In this document: piece after piece, positions 36,458 through 45,428 of the stretch
Numbering within the stretch: position 1 is the stretch's first letter
Layout: each line of letters begins with the position of its first letter
Assembly (NCBI RefSeq): GCF_007993035.1
Contig: NZ_VOOS01000005.1
Location: 1-64,000, forward strand
Reading direction: 5' to 3'
DNA: 64,000 bases
From: Vicingus serpentipes
GTDB lineage: Bacteria > Bacteroidota > Bacteroidia > Flavobacteriales_E > Vicingaceae
The notes under the pieces: generated by a model
What the model saw: only the letters and a program-made list of their open reading frames with translations
Told to the model about the DNA's origin: nothing
Database searches by the model: none
Translations under genes and position numbers: made by a program

Positions 36458-37000
36458 TTATAATATGTTTTCTTCTATAATTATTTTTTGTAAATACACT
36501 TTAGCTCTCGAATATTGCGACTTAGATGTACTTACTGTAACTCCTAATTGTTCTGCAATTTCTTTGTGTGAATAACCTTCTATTGCATAAAGGTTAAAAA
36601 CTGTTCTAAAACCAGGTGGCATTTCTTGAATTATTTTTAATAAATCTTTTGCCGACAAAGCGTCTAAGCCAGTTTCACTATTATTATCTAATTGAAAATC
36701 TACTTTATCTAATTCTATATTTTCGTTAAACTTTTTGTTTTTACGAATATTATCTAAAGCTGTATTTACAATTACTTTTCTAATCCATCCTTCTAAAGAA
36801 CCTTCGCTACTATACATATGTAGCTTTTCAAACACTTTAATAAACCCCATCTGTAAAACATCTTGGGCTTCTTCCTGATCTTGAGAGTAGCGTAAACAAA
36901 CCCCCATCATTTTTCTCGAAAAAGAATCAAACAATTGCTTTTGAGCAAGAGGGTCTTTCTCAAGACACTTTTTTACCAATTGCTCATTATCAATTTTCAT
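36458..37000 (-). CDS. ECF RNA polymerase sigma factor
   Basis: The 180-residue sigma-70 family protein has region 2 (SRKMMGVCLRYSQDQEEAQD, then VLQMGFIKVFEKLH) and region 4 (MPPGFRTVFNLYAIEGYSHK with the helix-turn-helix IAEQLGVTVSTSKSQYSRAK). Regions 1 and 3 are absent, as in ECF factors. Its stop codon abuts the start of the PKD-containing membrane protein, the expected sigma/anti-sigma pairing. Target genes are unknown; envelope or surface-protein stress is a usual role for such pairs. Confidence 0.93.
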   Translation of the reverse strand: MKIDNEQLVKKCLEKDPLAQKQLFDSFSRKMMGVCLRYSQDQEEAQDVLQMGFIKVFEKLHMYSSEGSLEGWIRKVIVNTALDNIRKNKKFNENIELDKVDFQLDNNSETGLDALSAKDLLKIIQEMPPGFRTVFNLYAIEGYSHKEIAEQLGVTVSTSKSQYSRAKVYLQKIIIEENIL

Positions 37001-37086
37001 CTATTCGGTTTTAAGATGTTTTTTATTACTAAAAGGTTGCATTAACAAATATAAAGTTAAGCAATTCAATTTTTGGAGTTTATCTT

Positions 37087-37094
37087 TACCTTTG
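37087..37094 (+). promoter_or_regulatory. -7 element TACCTTTG before rsmI
   Basis: An exact TAnnTTTG match ends 13 bases before the rsmI ATG in the divergent gap with the sigma factor gene. A TTTTG at 37071-37075 is too close to serve as the -33 element. Confidence 0.45.
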
Positions 37095-37107
37095 AATTTT
37101 ATAACAG

Positions 37108-37782
37108 ATGTCGAAACTATACATAATACCCACACCTATAGGTAATTTAAAAGATATTACGCTTCGTGCTTTAGAAACATTGCAAGAAGTTGATGTGATT
37201 TTAGCCGAAGACACGCGACAGACTTCAAAATTATTAAAGCATTATAATATTGATAAAAAGTTAATTGCTCACCATCAACACAATGAGCACCATAAAATTG
37301 AGCGTGTAATTGAAGAAATTAAAAGTGGTGTTGTTATAGGTTTAGTTTCTGATGCAGGAACACCAGCAATTTCTGACCCTGGTTTTTTATTGGCACGAGA
37401 ATGCATAAAAAATGGAATTGAGATTGAAACGTTACCTGGAGCTACAGCATTTGTTCCAGCTCTAGTTAATTCTGGTTTCCCTTGCGATAAATTTGTTTTT
37501 GAAGGGTTTTTACCTCATAAAAAAGGTCGTCAAACTAGATTAAATGTATTAAAAGAAGAGACTCGCACCGTAATATTTTATGAATCGACTCACCGTTTAA
37601 TAAAAACTTTAACCCAGTTAGCTGAGTTTTTTGGTGAAGACAGGCAAGTTTCTGTTTCTCGTGAATTAACCAAAATGCACGAAGAAAACATTAGAGGAAC
37701 GGTAAAAGAAGTATTAGAATATTATAACAACAATATAATAAAAGGCGAAATTGTAATTGTTGTTCATGGAATAGTAAAATAG
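37108..37782 (+). CDS. rsmI: 16S rRNA (cytidine(1402)-2'-O)-methyltransferase RsmI
   Basis: The 224-residue SAM-dependent tetrapyrrole-methylase-fold enzyme shows the RsmI signature blocks PTPIGNLKDI (8-17), LAEDTRQTSKLL, GLVSDAGTPAISDPG and FYESTHRL. It 2'-O-methylates C1402 in the ribosomal decoding centre. Length is near normal for the family. Its stop codon lies inside a perfect 27-base inverted repeat. Confidence 0.95.
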   Translation: MSKLYIIPTPIGNLKDITLRALETLQEVDVILAEDTRQTSKLLKHYNIDKKLIAHHQHNEHHKIERVIEEIKSGVVIGLVSDAGTPAISDPGFLLARECIKNGIEIETLPGATAFVPALVNSGFPCDKFVFEGFLPHKKGRQTRLNVLKEETRTVIFYESTHRLIKTLTQLAEFFGEDRQVSVSRELTKMHEENIRGTVKEVLEYYNNNIIKGEIVIVVHGIVK

Positions 37783-37800
37783 TTTTGAAAACTATTTTAC
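37774..37800. repeat. Perfect 13-bp inverted repeat spanning the rsmI stop codon
   Basis: GTAAAATAGTTTT and AAAACTATTTTAC are separated by a single G. There is no T-run after it, so it is not a standard terminator, and the 1-nt centre favours a cruciform or protein-binding palindrome. Confidence 0.7.
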
Positions 37801-37842
37801 TTGTAACTTCTATAAAAAATAATTCATCTTTATTTTTGTTCT

Positions 37843-38967
37843 ATGTCAAATCTTAAAGAAATAGCACAAGTATTTTTTAAAATGGGCTGCTTTGCTTTTG
37901 GTGGTCCTGCGGTTCATATTGCCATGATGGAAGATGAAATTGTTTCCAAACGAAAATGGATGAACCATGAGCATTTTTTAGATTTAGTTGGTGCAACTAA
38001 TTTAATTCCAGGCCCAAATTCTACCGAGATGACGATGCATTGCGGACACGACCGTGGAGGTTGGGCAGGCATGTTTGTTGCTGGTATTTGTTTTATTTTT
38101 CCTGCTGTATTTATTACTGGTATTTTAGCTTGGTTTTATGTTAGGTTTGGTGAACTCCCAAATGTAAAACCATTTATAAATGGCATTCAGCCAGCAGTAA
38201 TTGCTATAATTATTCAAGCTGTATTTAAGTTGGGTAAAAAGGCCGTGAAAAATGTAGAACTAGCAATTTTTGGGATTATTGCATTAATCTTAAACTTAAT
38301 TGGTATTAATGAAATATTGAGTCTTTTAGCTACTGCAATAATAGGCTCTGTTTACTTTTTCATTAAAGACAAAAGCAAAGCTAACAACCTTAATCCTTTA
38401 GTAATTTTATTATTACAACCATTAGGTTTAGCCGCAACTAAAATATCTACACTTAGTGTATTCTTGAGTTTCTTTAAAATTGGTGCCATATTATATGGCA
38501 GTGGATATGTATTATTTGCTTATTTAGATGCCGAATTTGTAGAAACAGGTATAATGACTCGAACTGCTTTAATGGATGCTGTAGCTGTTGGTCAATTTAC
38601 TCCTGGTCCTGTGTTGTCTACCGCTACCTTTGTCGGTTTTCAATTAAATGGTTTTTGGGGTGCTATAGCTGCAACTACAGGCATATTCTTACCTTCATTT
38701 TTGTTGGTTTTATTGCTGAATCCTTTAATACCAAAAATGAGAAAATCGGCAGTATTAAAACACTTTTTAAACATTATGAGTGTGGGAGCTGTAGCCTTAA
38801 TGATAGCCGTAATTTTAAAAATGGGTACTACTTCTTTAGTTGACCTTAAAAATTTAGTAATTTTTATTATTAGTATGGTTTTAGTGTTTTTTGTGAAAAA
38901 AGTAAATGCTATGCACATTGTATTATTAGGCTCAATATTAGGGTTTGGATTGTCTTTTATTGATTAA
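37843..38967 (+). CDS. chrA: ChrA family chromate transporter
   Basis: The 374-residue inner-membrane protein contains two homologous chromate-transporter halves. Each has the family motif: FKMGCFAFGGPAVHI with LIPGPNSTEM in the first, and FKIGAILYGSGYVLFAY with GQFTPGPVLSTATF in the second. The FGGP/PGP signatures are intact. ChrA proteins export chromate or related oxyanions, though many homologues have unknown physiological substrates. A TATTTTTG element (37831-37838) ends 4 bases before the ATG, so a leaderless mRNA is possible. No chrB or chrR regulator is nearby. Confidence 0.9.
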   Translation: MSNLKEIAQVFFKMGCFAFGGPAVHIAMMEDEIVSKRKWMNHEHFLDLVGATNLIPGPNSTEMTMHCGHDRGGWAGMFVAGICFIFPAVFITGILAWFYVRFGELPNVKPFINGIQPAVIAIIIQAVFKLGKKAVKNVELAIFGIIALILNLIGINEILSLLATAIIGSVYFFIKDKSKANNLNPLVILLLQPLGLAATKISTLSVFLSFFKIGAILYGSGYVLFAYLDAEFVETGIMTRTALMDAVAVGQFTPGPVLSTATFVGFQLNGFWGAIAATTGIFLPSFLLVLLLNPLIPKMRKSAVLKHFLNIMSVGAVALMIAVILKMGTTSLVDLKNLVIFIISMVLVFFVKKVNAMHIVLLGSILGFGLSFID

Positions 38968-39044
38968 CTCCTAAAACATTAAGTTTTTACAGAATATTTA
39001 CATCAATTTACAATTGGTTTACTCTTAAAAATATCTTTAGGATA

Positions 39045-39052
39045 TAGCTTTG
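39045..39052 (+). promoter_or_regulatory. -7 element TAGCTTTG before the TonB-C protein gene
   Basis: An exact TAnnTTTG match lies 29 bases before the ATG. A TTG at 39014-39016 is about 28 bases away, longer than the usual spacing. Confidence 0.45.
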
Positions 39053-39081
39053 TGGCATATTAACCCTTAAAATTAAAAGAT

Positions 39082-39861
39082 ATGAAAACGAGTATCGCAT
39101 TTATTTGTGCTGCATTTATTATGATAGCATTAACATCCTTTGAATATTTTAACCCCATAATTCAATCTTCACAAAAATTCTGTTCTCAAGTATCATTAGA
39201 AAACAGAGAAGAGCCAAAGTTGGATTTTTTCTATGGTTATGGATCAAGGTTTTCGGGTATAACAAAAACTGCTATTCTTAAAGCTACTTCAATAACTGAT
39301 TTTTTTCCAGAAGAACACGTGCAACGAATAATTTCTTATGGTGAAACAAGCCTTGTTATTGTTAAATACGAAAGAGAATCTGACGAAAGAGAATATAGCG
39401 TGGGTCCACTACTAAGTGATGCCCAACGAAAGATTTTAGAATCAGCAGATTACTCAACTAACTTTAACATTAGAGCTGTATGTAAACAGCATAACCCAGA
39501 AACTGGTATTTTAGAAAATAGCGTTTACAACCCTCACTTTACAATAGTACCAGAAAAGCAAGCAGAATTTACAGAAGGAAAAGAAGTACTAATAAATTAC
39601 CTAAAAGAAAACAGTACGAAAGAAAAAGCAATTGCTCAATCGAGAGAAAAATTAAGACCTGCTAAAATCTATTTTACAGTAACTAAAGATGGAAAAATTA
39701 GTAATGTTAAATTGGGCAATCATTCGGGGTATGAAGTTATTGATGCTAAAATGATGAAATTGATAACCAATATGCCTGGCAATTGGAAACCAGCAGAAAA
39801 TGAAAAAGGAGAAAAAGTTGATCAAGAATTGGTTGTTTCTTATGGTTTAGAAGGCTGCTAA
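39082..39861 (+). CDS. Exported protein with TonB C-terminal-like domain
   Basis: The 259-residue protein has an N-terminal signal or anchor (about 5-20). The C-terminal 75 residues resemble a TonB C-terminal domain (AKIYFTVTKDGKISNVKLG, then YEVIDAKMMKLITNMPGNWK and KVDQELVVSYG). In Bacteroidota such domains occur in many exported proteins besides energy-transducing TonB; the absence of a Pro-rich spacer argues against a classical TonB. The middle part is unrecognised. Single-gene unit. Confidence 0.7.
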   Translation: MKTSIAFICAAFIMIALTSFEYFNPIIQSSQKFCSQVSLENREEPKLDFFYGYGSRFSGITKTAILKATSITDFFPEEHVQRIISYGETSLVIVKYERESDEREYSVGPLLSDAQRKILESADYSTNFNIRAVCKQHNPETGILENSVYNPHFTIVPEKQAEFTEGKEVLINYLKENSTKEKAIAQSREKLRPAKIYFTVTKDGKISNVKLGNHSGYEVIDAKMMKLITNMPGNWKPAENEKGEKVDQELVVSYGLEGC

Positions 39862-40059
39862 CTTAGTAAAAAAATAAAATTTAATAAGCGTATAATTCTA
39901 TTAAATATTGAAAGTTGTAATTTACTTGATTAGAATTAATATACTTAGCCGCATCTATAACCCATAATAGTTTCTGATTATACTAACCTAATAGCGTCTT
40001 AAAATATCCTCCATTAAAAGTTTAGAGTGTTTACCTTATCTAATTTATTTTTATAATAA

Positions 40060-40067
40060 TATCTTTG
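40060..40067 (+). promoter_or_regulatory. -7 element TATCTTTG overlapping a false TTG start
   Basis: An exact TAnnTTTG match covers the first TTG of the open frame, so that codon is unlikely to be translated. This moves the probable start to the next TTG at 40092. No clear -33 element. Confidence 0.5.
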
Positions 40068-40091
40068 CCGCGATCTAAAGATTTTAGCAAG

Positions 40092-42518
40092 TTGCTCAAG
40101 TATTTCAACATATTTTTTCTCTTCATGATCTCCTATTCATCTTGGGGGCAAGTAAAGGAATTTTCCGCTTTAAGAACGAACCAGGAGATTACTATTGATG
40201 GTCAAATGTATGAAGAAAACTGGGCAAATGCTCAGGTCGCAACCCACTTCCTTGAACGCAATCCAACAGAAGGTAAACAGCCAAGATTTAAAACAGAAGT
40301 GAGAATCCTATTTGACGATAATAACATTTATATTCTAGGATATTGTTATGATGATAATCCGGATAGTGTATTAACTCAACTTGGGGAACGTGATGATGAT
40401 TTGAATGCTGATATCTTCTCTATATCTTTTGATACTTACAATCAAATGCTAGATGCCTTTACCTTTTCAGTAACTGCATCAGGAGTTCAATCCGATTCCA
40501 GAATTTCAGATCCTTCGTTTAATTCTGTTTGGGAAAGCGAAGTAGGAATCGTTGAAGATGGTTGGATTGCAGAAATCAAAATTCCTTACTATTCCCTTCG
40601 CTTCCCAAAGGGTGATAAACAAATATGGCGAGCTCAATTCGAAAGAGAAATCCGAAGAAGCCGAACTGAATTACAGTGGTCTCTGGTACCTAAAAATGTT
40701 GAAACCGAAATTAATTACTGGGGCAAATTAGTCGGTTTAGACGACATAAAAGACCCTCTTCGACTTTCACTATCTCCTTATCTATCTACATTTACTGAAT
40801 TCACAAAAGATGAGAGAACCTTTGGTTACGGAGCGGGTGCAGACCTTAAATTGGGGTTGAATGAAAGTTTCACCCTGGACATGACATTACTTCCTGATTT
40901 CTCTCAAGTTAGATCAGATAATATCGTTAAAAATCTAGGAGCGTTTGAAGTTGTTTTTGATGAACAACGTCCTTTTTTTCAAGAAGGGGTTGAGCTCTTT
41001 AACCGTGGAGATCTTTTCTATTCCAGACGGATTGGTGGTCTTCCTGAACAGTACTTACAGGCATTTGAAAACCTAGACTCCAGCGAAATTGTGATCGAGA
41101 ACCCAGTTACTTCTAAACTCGTAAATGTAGCAAAAGTCTCTGGAAGAACTAAAAGTGGTTTAGGTATTGGTGTTATGAATGCAATTACTTCGCAGAGTTC
41201 AGCTGTAATTGAAAATACTCTCACAGGAGAAACAAGAGAAGTAGAAACGAATCCCTTAGTGAATTACAACATTATTTCATTCGATCAAAACTTAAAAAAC
41301 AACAGTTCAATTTATTTCATAAACCTTAATACTACAAGAGCTGGTAATTTTATAGATGCTAATGTCTCTTCTTTAGGAGTCAACTTGGTTTCTAAAAAAT
41401 CAAACTATTCCCTATCAGGGGATATTAAAGTCTCACAGCGAGATACCAACTTACTCAAAAATGTATTTAAAACTAGTGAAAATGATGGCTTAAGCTATCG
41501 GATCAATTTAGCAAAAATATCGGGCAACTTTAAATATGGTCTTACCAGTGAGAGTAAATCTCGTAATTTTAACCCAAATGATCTAGGAGTAAATTTCACC
41601 CAAAACATACGAACACATTCCATTAATCTTCAATATAATAAATATAATCCTTTTTGGATCCTTAATAGTAGTTATAACTCCTTAACGTTTAGTTTAGAAC
41701 AGGACTATACCACAAATGAACTGCTAAAGAAAAAATACGATGGAAACTTCTTTTTCATTGATCCAAATTTCAATGCGTTCTTTCTAAGTGTAAGCTCACA
41801 AATTGGAGATGGAATAGACTTGTTTGAATCAAGAGTGCCTGGTCAGAAGTTTATTACTCCTGAGTTTTACTACAATGGTATTGGTATATCTACGGATTAT
41901 AGAAAAAGTTTCGCTTTGGACGCTGAGATTGGTTATGGACAAGGCTACTTCACAGATTATGTGGTCAACAATTATTTTGAAGTTAATCTTGAACCTATTA
42001 TCCGTGTAAACGATAAATTAACCTTACGCCCATCATCTAACTATTCAGTCTTTTTAAATGGCGCTGGTTTTGCAGGCTATTTTGATAATATACCAAAATA
42101 TGGTGTGCGGGATGTAAAAACACTAACAAACATAATCCAGGCAAAATACTTGTTCAAGAATAACTTATCTCTAACGCTTAGAATAAGGCATTATTGGTCA
42201 TATGGGATTTATGACTACTTTGGAGACCTAAATAACGAAGGATATATTATTCGAGATTATTCTTTTAATGGAAATTCTGATTTTAATTTCAATGCGTTTA
42301 ATAGCGACTTGATATTTGGGTGGCAATTTGCCCCTGGAAGTTTTATAAATATTGTATATAAAAATGCTTTACAATTAGATGAACAAAACATTCAAACCTC
42401 ATATTTTCAAAACCTCAATTCTGTATTGAGTGAAGGCCAGAGAAATACGATAACAATGAAGGTTGTTTACTTTTTCGATACCGTTTCTTCTTACAAAAAG
42501 TTAATCAAAAATCAATAG
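40092..42518 (+). CDS. CBM9-like/DUF5916 outer-membrane-type protein
   Basis: I choose the TTG at 40092 as start, giving a signal peptide (MLKYFNIFFLFMISYSSWGQ) and 808 residues; the longer frame begins inside a -7 element. The N-terminal 220 residues form a carbohydrate-binding-9-like domain (EITIDGQMYEENWANA, DNNIYILGYCYDD, DGWIAEIKIPYYSLRFP). The rest is a beta-barrel-like DUF5916 domain (ESFTLDMTLLPDFSQVRSDN, FFQEGVELF). Function unknown; outer membrane location is likely. Its codons use more C/G third bases than those of neighbouring genes, and it is isolated by gaps on both sides, hinting at acquisition by transfer. Confidence 0.82.
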   Translation: MLKYFNIFFLFMISYSSWGQVKEFSALRTNQEITIDGQMYEENWANAQVATHFLERNPTEGKQPRFKTEVRILFDDNNIYILGYCYDDNPDSVLTQLGERDDDLNADIFSISFDTYNQMLDAFTFSVTASGVQSDSRISDPSFNSVWESEVGIVEDGWIAEIKIPYYSLRFPKGDKQIWRAQFEREIRRSRTELQWSLVPKNVETEINYWGKLVGLDDIKDPLRLSLSPYLSTFTEFTKDERTFGYGAGADLKLGLNESFTLDMTLLPDFSQVRSDNIVKNLGAFEVVFDEQRPFFQEGVELFNRGDLFYSRRIGGLPEQYLQAFENLDSSEIVIENPVTSKLVNVAKVSGRTKSGLGIGVMNAITSQSSAVIENTLTGETREVETNPLVNYNIISFDQNLKNNSSIYFINLNTTRAGNFIDANVSSLGVNLVSKKSNYSLSGDIKVSQRDTNLLKNVFKTSENDGLSYRINLAKISGNFKYGLTSESKSRNFNPNDLGVNFTQNIRTHSINLQYNKYNPFWILNSSYNSLTFSLEQDYTTNELLKKKYDGNFFFIDPNFNAFFLSVSSQIGDGIDLFESRVPGQKFITPEFYYNGIGISTDYRKSFALDAEIGYGQGYFTDYVVNNYFEVNLEPIIRVNDKLTLRPSSNYSVFLNGAGFAGYFDNIPKYGVRDVKTLTNIIQAKYLFKNNLSLTLRIRHYWSYGIYDYFGDLNNEGYIIRDYSFNGNSDFNFNAFNSDLIFGWQFAPGSFINIVYKNALQLDEQNIQTSYFQNLNSVLSEGQRNTITMKVVYFFDTVSSYKKLIKNQ

Positions 42519-42743
42519 ATTTAGACATAAGTGTTTCTAAGTTATAACTCCAGCCAACTAAAATAAGAACACAATATTTAATGTAACTCGTCGTGAAATA
42601 AAATCATTTTTACCTATAATATTTATATCAAGTATTTTAATACTTAAAAATTCATAGGTGTAAAGAAAATCTAAAATAGTTAAAAAATCATAAAACAACA
42701 CTAATTTGATTTTTAGTAAGTTAGTAGTGTAAAAATTTACATT

Positions 42744-44654
42744 ATGCAATTACCATCAATCAATTACTTGTACCAAAAAGCCAAAAATTCGGCACTTCGG
42801 TTTCCGTTAACTTTAATTTCTTCTTTATTAGCTGTAACAATAGGCATCTATTTAGCCGAGCAAGAAGGTGTTATTGGCAATATGTTTCCCTTCATTAATG
42901 CCATGCTGTTTTTGGCATTGGGTATTCCATTGTTTTTTTGTCTAAATGTTTTTACCAAAAAATTAGACTTAACTAATCTTCATTCTATTGGGGTTAAAGT
43001 AGGAGCAGCTATTATACTCTTTTTGCTTTATTTTACATTACCTAATTCTGAAGAAACTGCCAATACTTCTTTGCCTTACATTCGTTATACCATATACAAT
43101 ATTGCTATTCACTTATTGGTATCGTTTGCTCCTTATTTAAAAGGCAAGCAGCTCAATGGTTTTTGGCAATACAATCGTTTATTGCTTACTCGCTTGGTGT
43201 TATCGGCAATCTACTCCGGTTTTCTATATGTAGGCATTGCGTTAGCTTTAGTTTCACTAAACCTTTTGTTTGAAATTAAAATTCACGACAAATTATATTT
43301 AGATTTATGGATAGTAATTGTTGGTTTTTTTAATACATGGTTTTTTATAGCTGGTATGCCAACTAATTTTGACGACCTTGAAGAAATTGATGAATATCCT
43401 TTTGGTTTAAAAGTATTTTCGCAATACATTTTACTACCATTATTGGTGCTTTATTTGGTTATTTTATACTTGTATGGTGCAAAAATTATTGCACTGTGGG
43501 ATTGGCCGAAAGGAGTAGTTTCTTGGTTAATTATTGCAGTAGCAGTATTGGGTATTTTTGCTTTTTTACTCATCCATCCTTTTGGGCAAAAGGAAGAAAA
43601 TTCGTGGATTAAAAAATTCTCCAAAGCTTATTATTTCATTTTACTTCCTTTGGTAATTATGCTTTTTATTGCCATTAGCATGCGCTTGGCCGATTACGGG
43701 GTTACAATAAATCGCTACATCGTTTTATTACTTGGGGTTTGGCTAACCATTGTTTGTTTCTATTTTATTATGGGTAAAAACAACATTAAGTTTATTCCAA
43801 TTTCACTTTGTGTAATGATGTTGTTAATGTCGTTTGGCCCATGGAGTATGTTTAATGTTAGTGAAAACAGTCAAGCTGAACGATTAAAAACTATCTTAAC
43901 CGAAAACGGGATACTAAAAGATGGCAAAGTGGTAAATGAGCAAACGATTAAAATAGATAGTAATTATTACAGCCAAGATTATGAGTATCCGAATAATAAA
44001 TTAGTTACCGATTCTTTAAACAATGAAATAAAATCTATCATCGACTATTTAGACGATTACCATGGTTTTAATGGCGTTAAAGACATTTATTCTCAAGATT
44101 TTGAATCTCAAATTTTAAATTACAACAATAAAAAAGAACGCTGGAGCAGAATTAACGAAGCCGAAATTTACATGAAAGCTTTGGGATTAGAGTACAAACA
44201 TACTTATATCGACTACAAGAACGATTACTCTTCATATTCCGTAACTTATAACAACAATTTAGTAGATGTTTCGGGTTATGATTATATGATTAAGTTTAAT
44301 TATTATGACAGTAAAAGCAGTTATGCGCTTACAACCTTTACAATTGGAGAAGACAAATTTGCGCTTAAAAATAACGAGCATAATTCGTTTAAAATGAACC
44401 TCTTTAAAAATGATAAATTGGTTACCGAAATCGATTTTAAAGCAACTCAAGAATATTTGTTTAACAAATTTGGAAAAGGTAATCATTACGATTTAACCCA
44501 AAAACAATTGTCATTTTCTGGATTAGCTGAAAATATAGGTTATAAAATTAGCCTCGAAAACATAGCTATTACAACTAGCGATAATAAGTTAAAACTTAAC
44601 TCAACTAACGGAACTTTATTTTTAAAACTAAACCAAGCAAAAAATGAAGAATAA
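42744..44654 (+). CDS. DUF4153 membrane protein
   Basis: The 636-residue protein has about ten membrane helices in residues 15-375 and a long soluble C-terminal part (about 380-636). The membrane half matches the DUF4153 family of Bacteroidota (FPLTLISSLLAVTIGIYLAE, FNTWFFIAGMP, YILLPLLVLYLVILYLYGAK). The C-terminal part is rich in Tyr, Asn and Lys and is probably extracytoplasmic. Function unknown. The last bases overlap the start of the 49-residue small protein, so both are co-translated. Confidence 0.85.
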   Translation: MQLPSINYLYQKAKNSALRFPLTLISSLLAVTIGIYLAEQEGVIGNMFPFINAMLFLALGIPLFFCLNVFTKKLDLTNLHSIGVKVGAAIILFLLYFTLPNSEETANTSLPYIRYTIYNIAIHLLVSFAPYLKGKQLNGFWQYNRLLLTRLVLSAIYSGFLYVGIALALVSLNLLFEIKIHDKLYLDLWIVIVGFFNTWFFIAGMPTNFDDLEEIDEYPFGLKVFSQYILLPLLVLYLVILYLYGAKIIALWDWPKGVVSWLIIAVAVLGIFAFLLIHPFGQKEENSWIKKFSKAYYFILLPLVIMLFIAISMRLADYGVTINRYIVLLLGVWLTIVCFYFIMGKNNIKFIPISLCVMMLLMSFGPWSMFNVSENSQAERLKTILTENGILKDGKVVNEQTIKIDSNYYSQDYEYPNNKLVTDSLNNEIKSIIDYLDDYHGFNGVKDIYSQDFESQILNYNNKKERWSRINEAEIYMKALGLEYKHTYIDYKNDYSSYSVTYNNNLVDVSGYDYMIKFNYYDSKSSYALTTFTIGEDKFALKNNEHNSFKMNLFKNDKLVTEIDFKATQEYLFNKFGKGNHYDLTQKQLSFSGLAENIGYKISLENIAITTSDNKLKLNSTNGTLFLKLNQAKNEE

Positions 44655-44793
44655 CAAAAACGCAGGAATTTATATTGCCTTGGGAGCAGGAATTGGTGCA
44701 GCAATAGGGGTTGCAATAAAAAATATTGCAGTTGGCGTGGGGGTTGGAGTAGCAATTGGTGCAGCTTTAGCTGTGCGTAAGGCAAAAAAATAG
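44644..44793 (+). CDS. 49-residue glycine-zipper membrane protein
   Basis: An ATG at 44644 overlaps the DUF4153 stop by 11 bases and opens a 49-residue frame: a short polar start (MKNNKNAGIY), one long hydrophobic stretch with regularly spaced Gly (GAGIGAAIGVAI...VGVGVGVAIGAAL), and a basic end (RKAKK). Glycine zippers pack tightly in membranes, so this could be a small subunit of the DUF4153 protein (inference). The ending overlaps the T-tract of the minus-strand terminator. Confidence 0.68.
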   Translation: MKNNKNAGIYIALGAGIGAAIGVAIKNIAVGVGVGVAIGAALAVRKAKK

Positions 44794-44819
44794 GGTGTAA
44801 TTTTTTAGAATTACACCCT
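44792..44819 (-). terminator. Terminator for the minus-strand metal-receptor operon
   Basis: AGGGTGTAATT and AATTACACCCT form an 11-bp stem. On the minus strand it is followed by a T-run (the A-run of the last Lys codons of the small plus-strand gene); on the plus strand no T-run follows, so it works mainly for the minus strand. Confidence 0.78.
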
Positions 44820-44836
44820 ACATGATATTACTATTT

Positions 44837-45409
44837 TTATTGAATTTTTGTAACAAAGGTTACCTCAACATCTGTATCACCAGGCGAACAAGTTCCATCT
44901 TTTACACCTGGTTGATGTTTTAACGATATTGTTGTTTCTCCATTAGCAACATTGCCTGTAAACCATCTCGATTTAATGCCAAGACCATAAGTTCCATCGC
45001 TATCAGTTCTTATAATAGATACATTTGTATTTGAAACTGCATAGCAAAATAAATGCTCCGATGCTTCTTCTTCTACCTCTAGAGTTATATCCTCTGCAGG
45101 AGAAACTGACTCATTTAATAATTGTACAGTAGCATTATAATAAGTATTGACAACTAAACGAATAGTATCGTGCTGAGTTGGCAAGCTTCCACCTTCTCCA
45201 TCTGGATCTCTAAACGCATATTGAACAGATGGTTGAACCCCAGCAGTATCTTCAAATGAAATAATCAAACTAGTGATTAATTCTTCTTCATTTACTGGAG
45301 GAGTTGTTGGTGAAACTGGACTTGGGCTATCATCATCTTTTTTACATCCAATTAAAAAAGAAATAAATAAAGCCGCTAAAATGATTGTATAATTTGTTTT
45401 TGTTTTCAT
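44837..45409 (-). CDS. Lipoprotein next to a TonB receptor
   Basis: The 190-residue protein has a lipoprotein signal peptide with lipobox LIGC (C22) followed by KKDDD. The mature part is acidic and beta-rich, with segments FRDPDGEGGS, YYNATVQLLNESVSPAEDITL and EEEASEHLFCYAV. I recall similar small lipoproteins beside putative metal-uptake TonB receptors in Flavobacteriia, but the family has no assigned function. It lies 19 bases after the receptor gene and ends before a terminator, so the two are co-transcribed. Confidence 0.75.
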   Translation of the reverse strand: MKTKTNYTIILAALFISFLIGCKKDDDSPSPVSPTTPPVNEEELITSLIISFEDTAGVQPSVQYAFRDPDGEGGSLPTQHDTIRLVVNTYYNATVQLLNESVSPAEDITLEVEEEASEHLFCYAVSNTNVSIIRTDSDGTYGLGIKSRWFTGNVANGETTISLKHQPGVKDGTCSPGDTDVEVTFVTKIQ

Positions 45410-45428
45410 TGTTATAAATTTTATAAGT

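Noticed and set aside
37071-37094. TTTTG plus TACCTTTG as a complete promoter for rsmI
   Set aside because: The spacing is only about 11 bases, much shorter than the usual 17-23, so only the -7 element was listed.
38640-38918. Overlapping frames on both strands inside chrA
   Set aside because: The ChrA frame has all family motifs; the others have none.
42558-42749. 63-residue minus-strand frame in the gap before DUF4153
   Set aside because: Low-complexity Phe/Leu/Ile/Asn content typical of AT-rich non-coding DNA, and it would overlap the DUF4153 start.
44540-44785. 81-residue minus-strand frame rich in Gln and Leu
   Set aside because: It is the complement of the glycine-zipper gene and the end of DUF4153; the plus-strand reading is far more protein-like.
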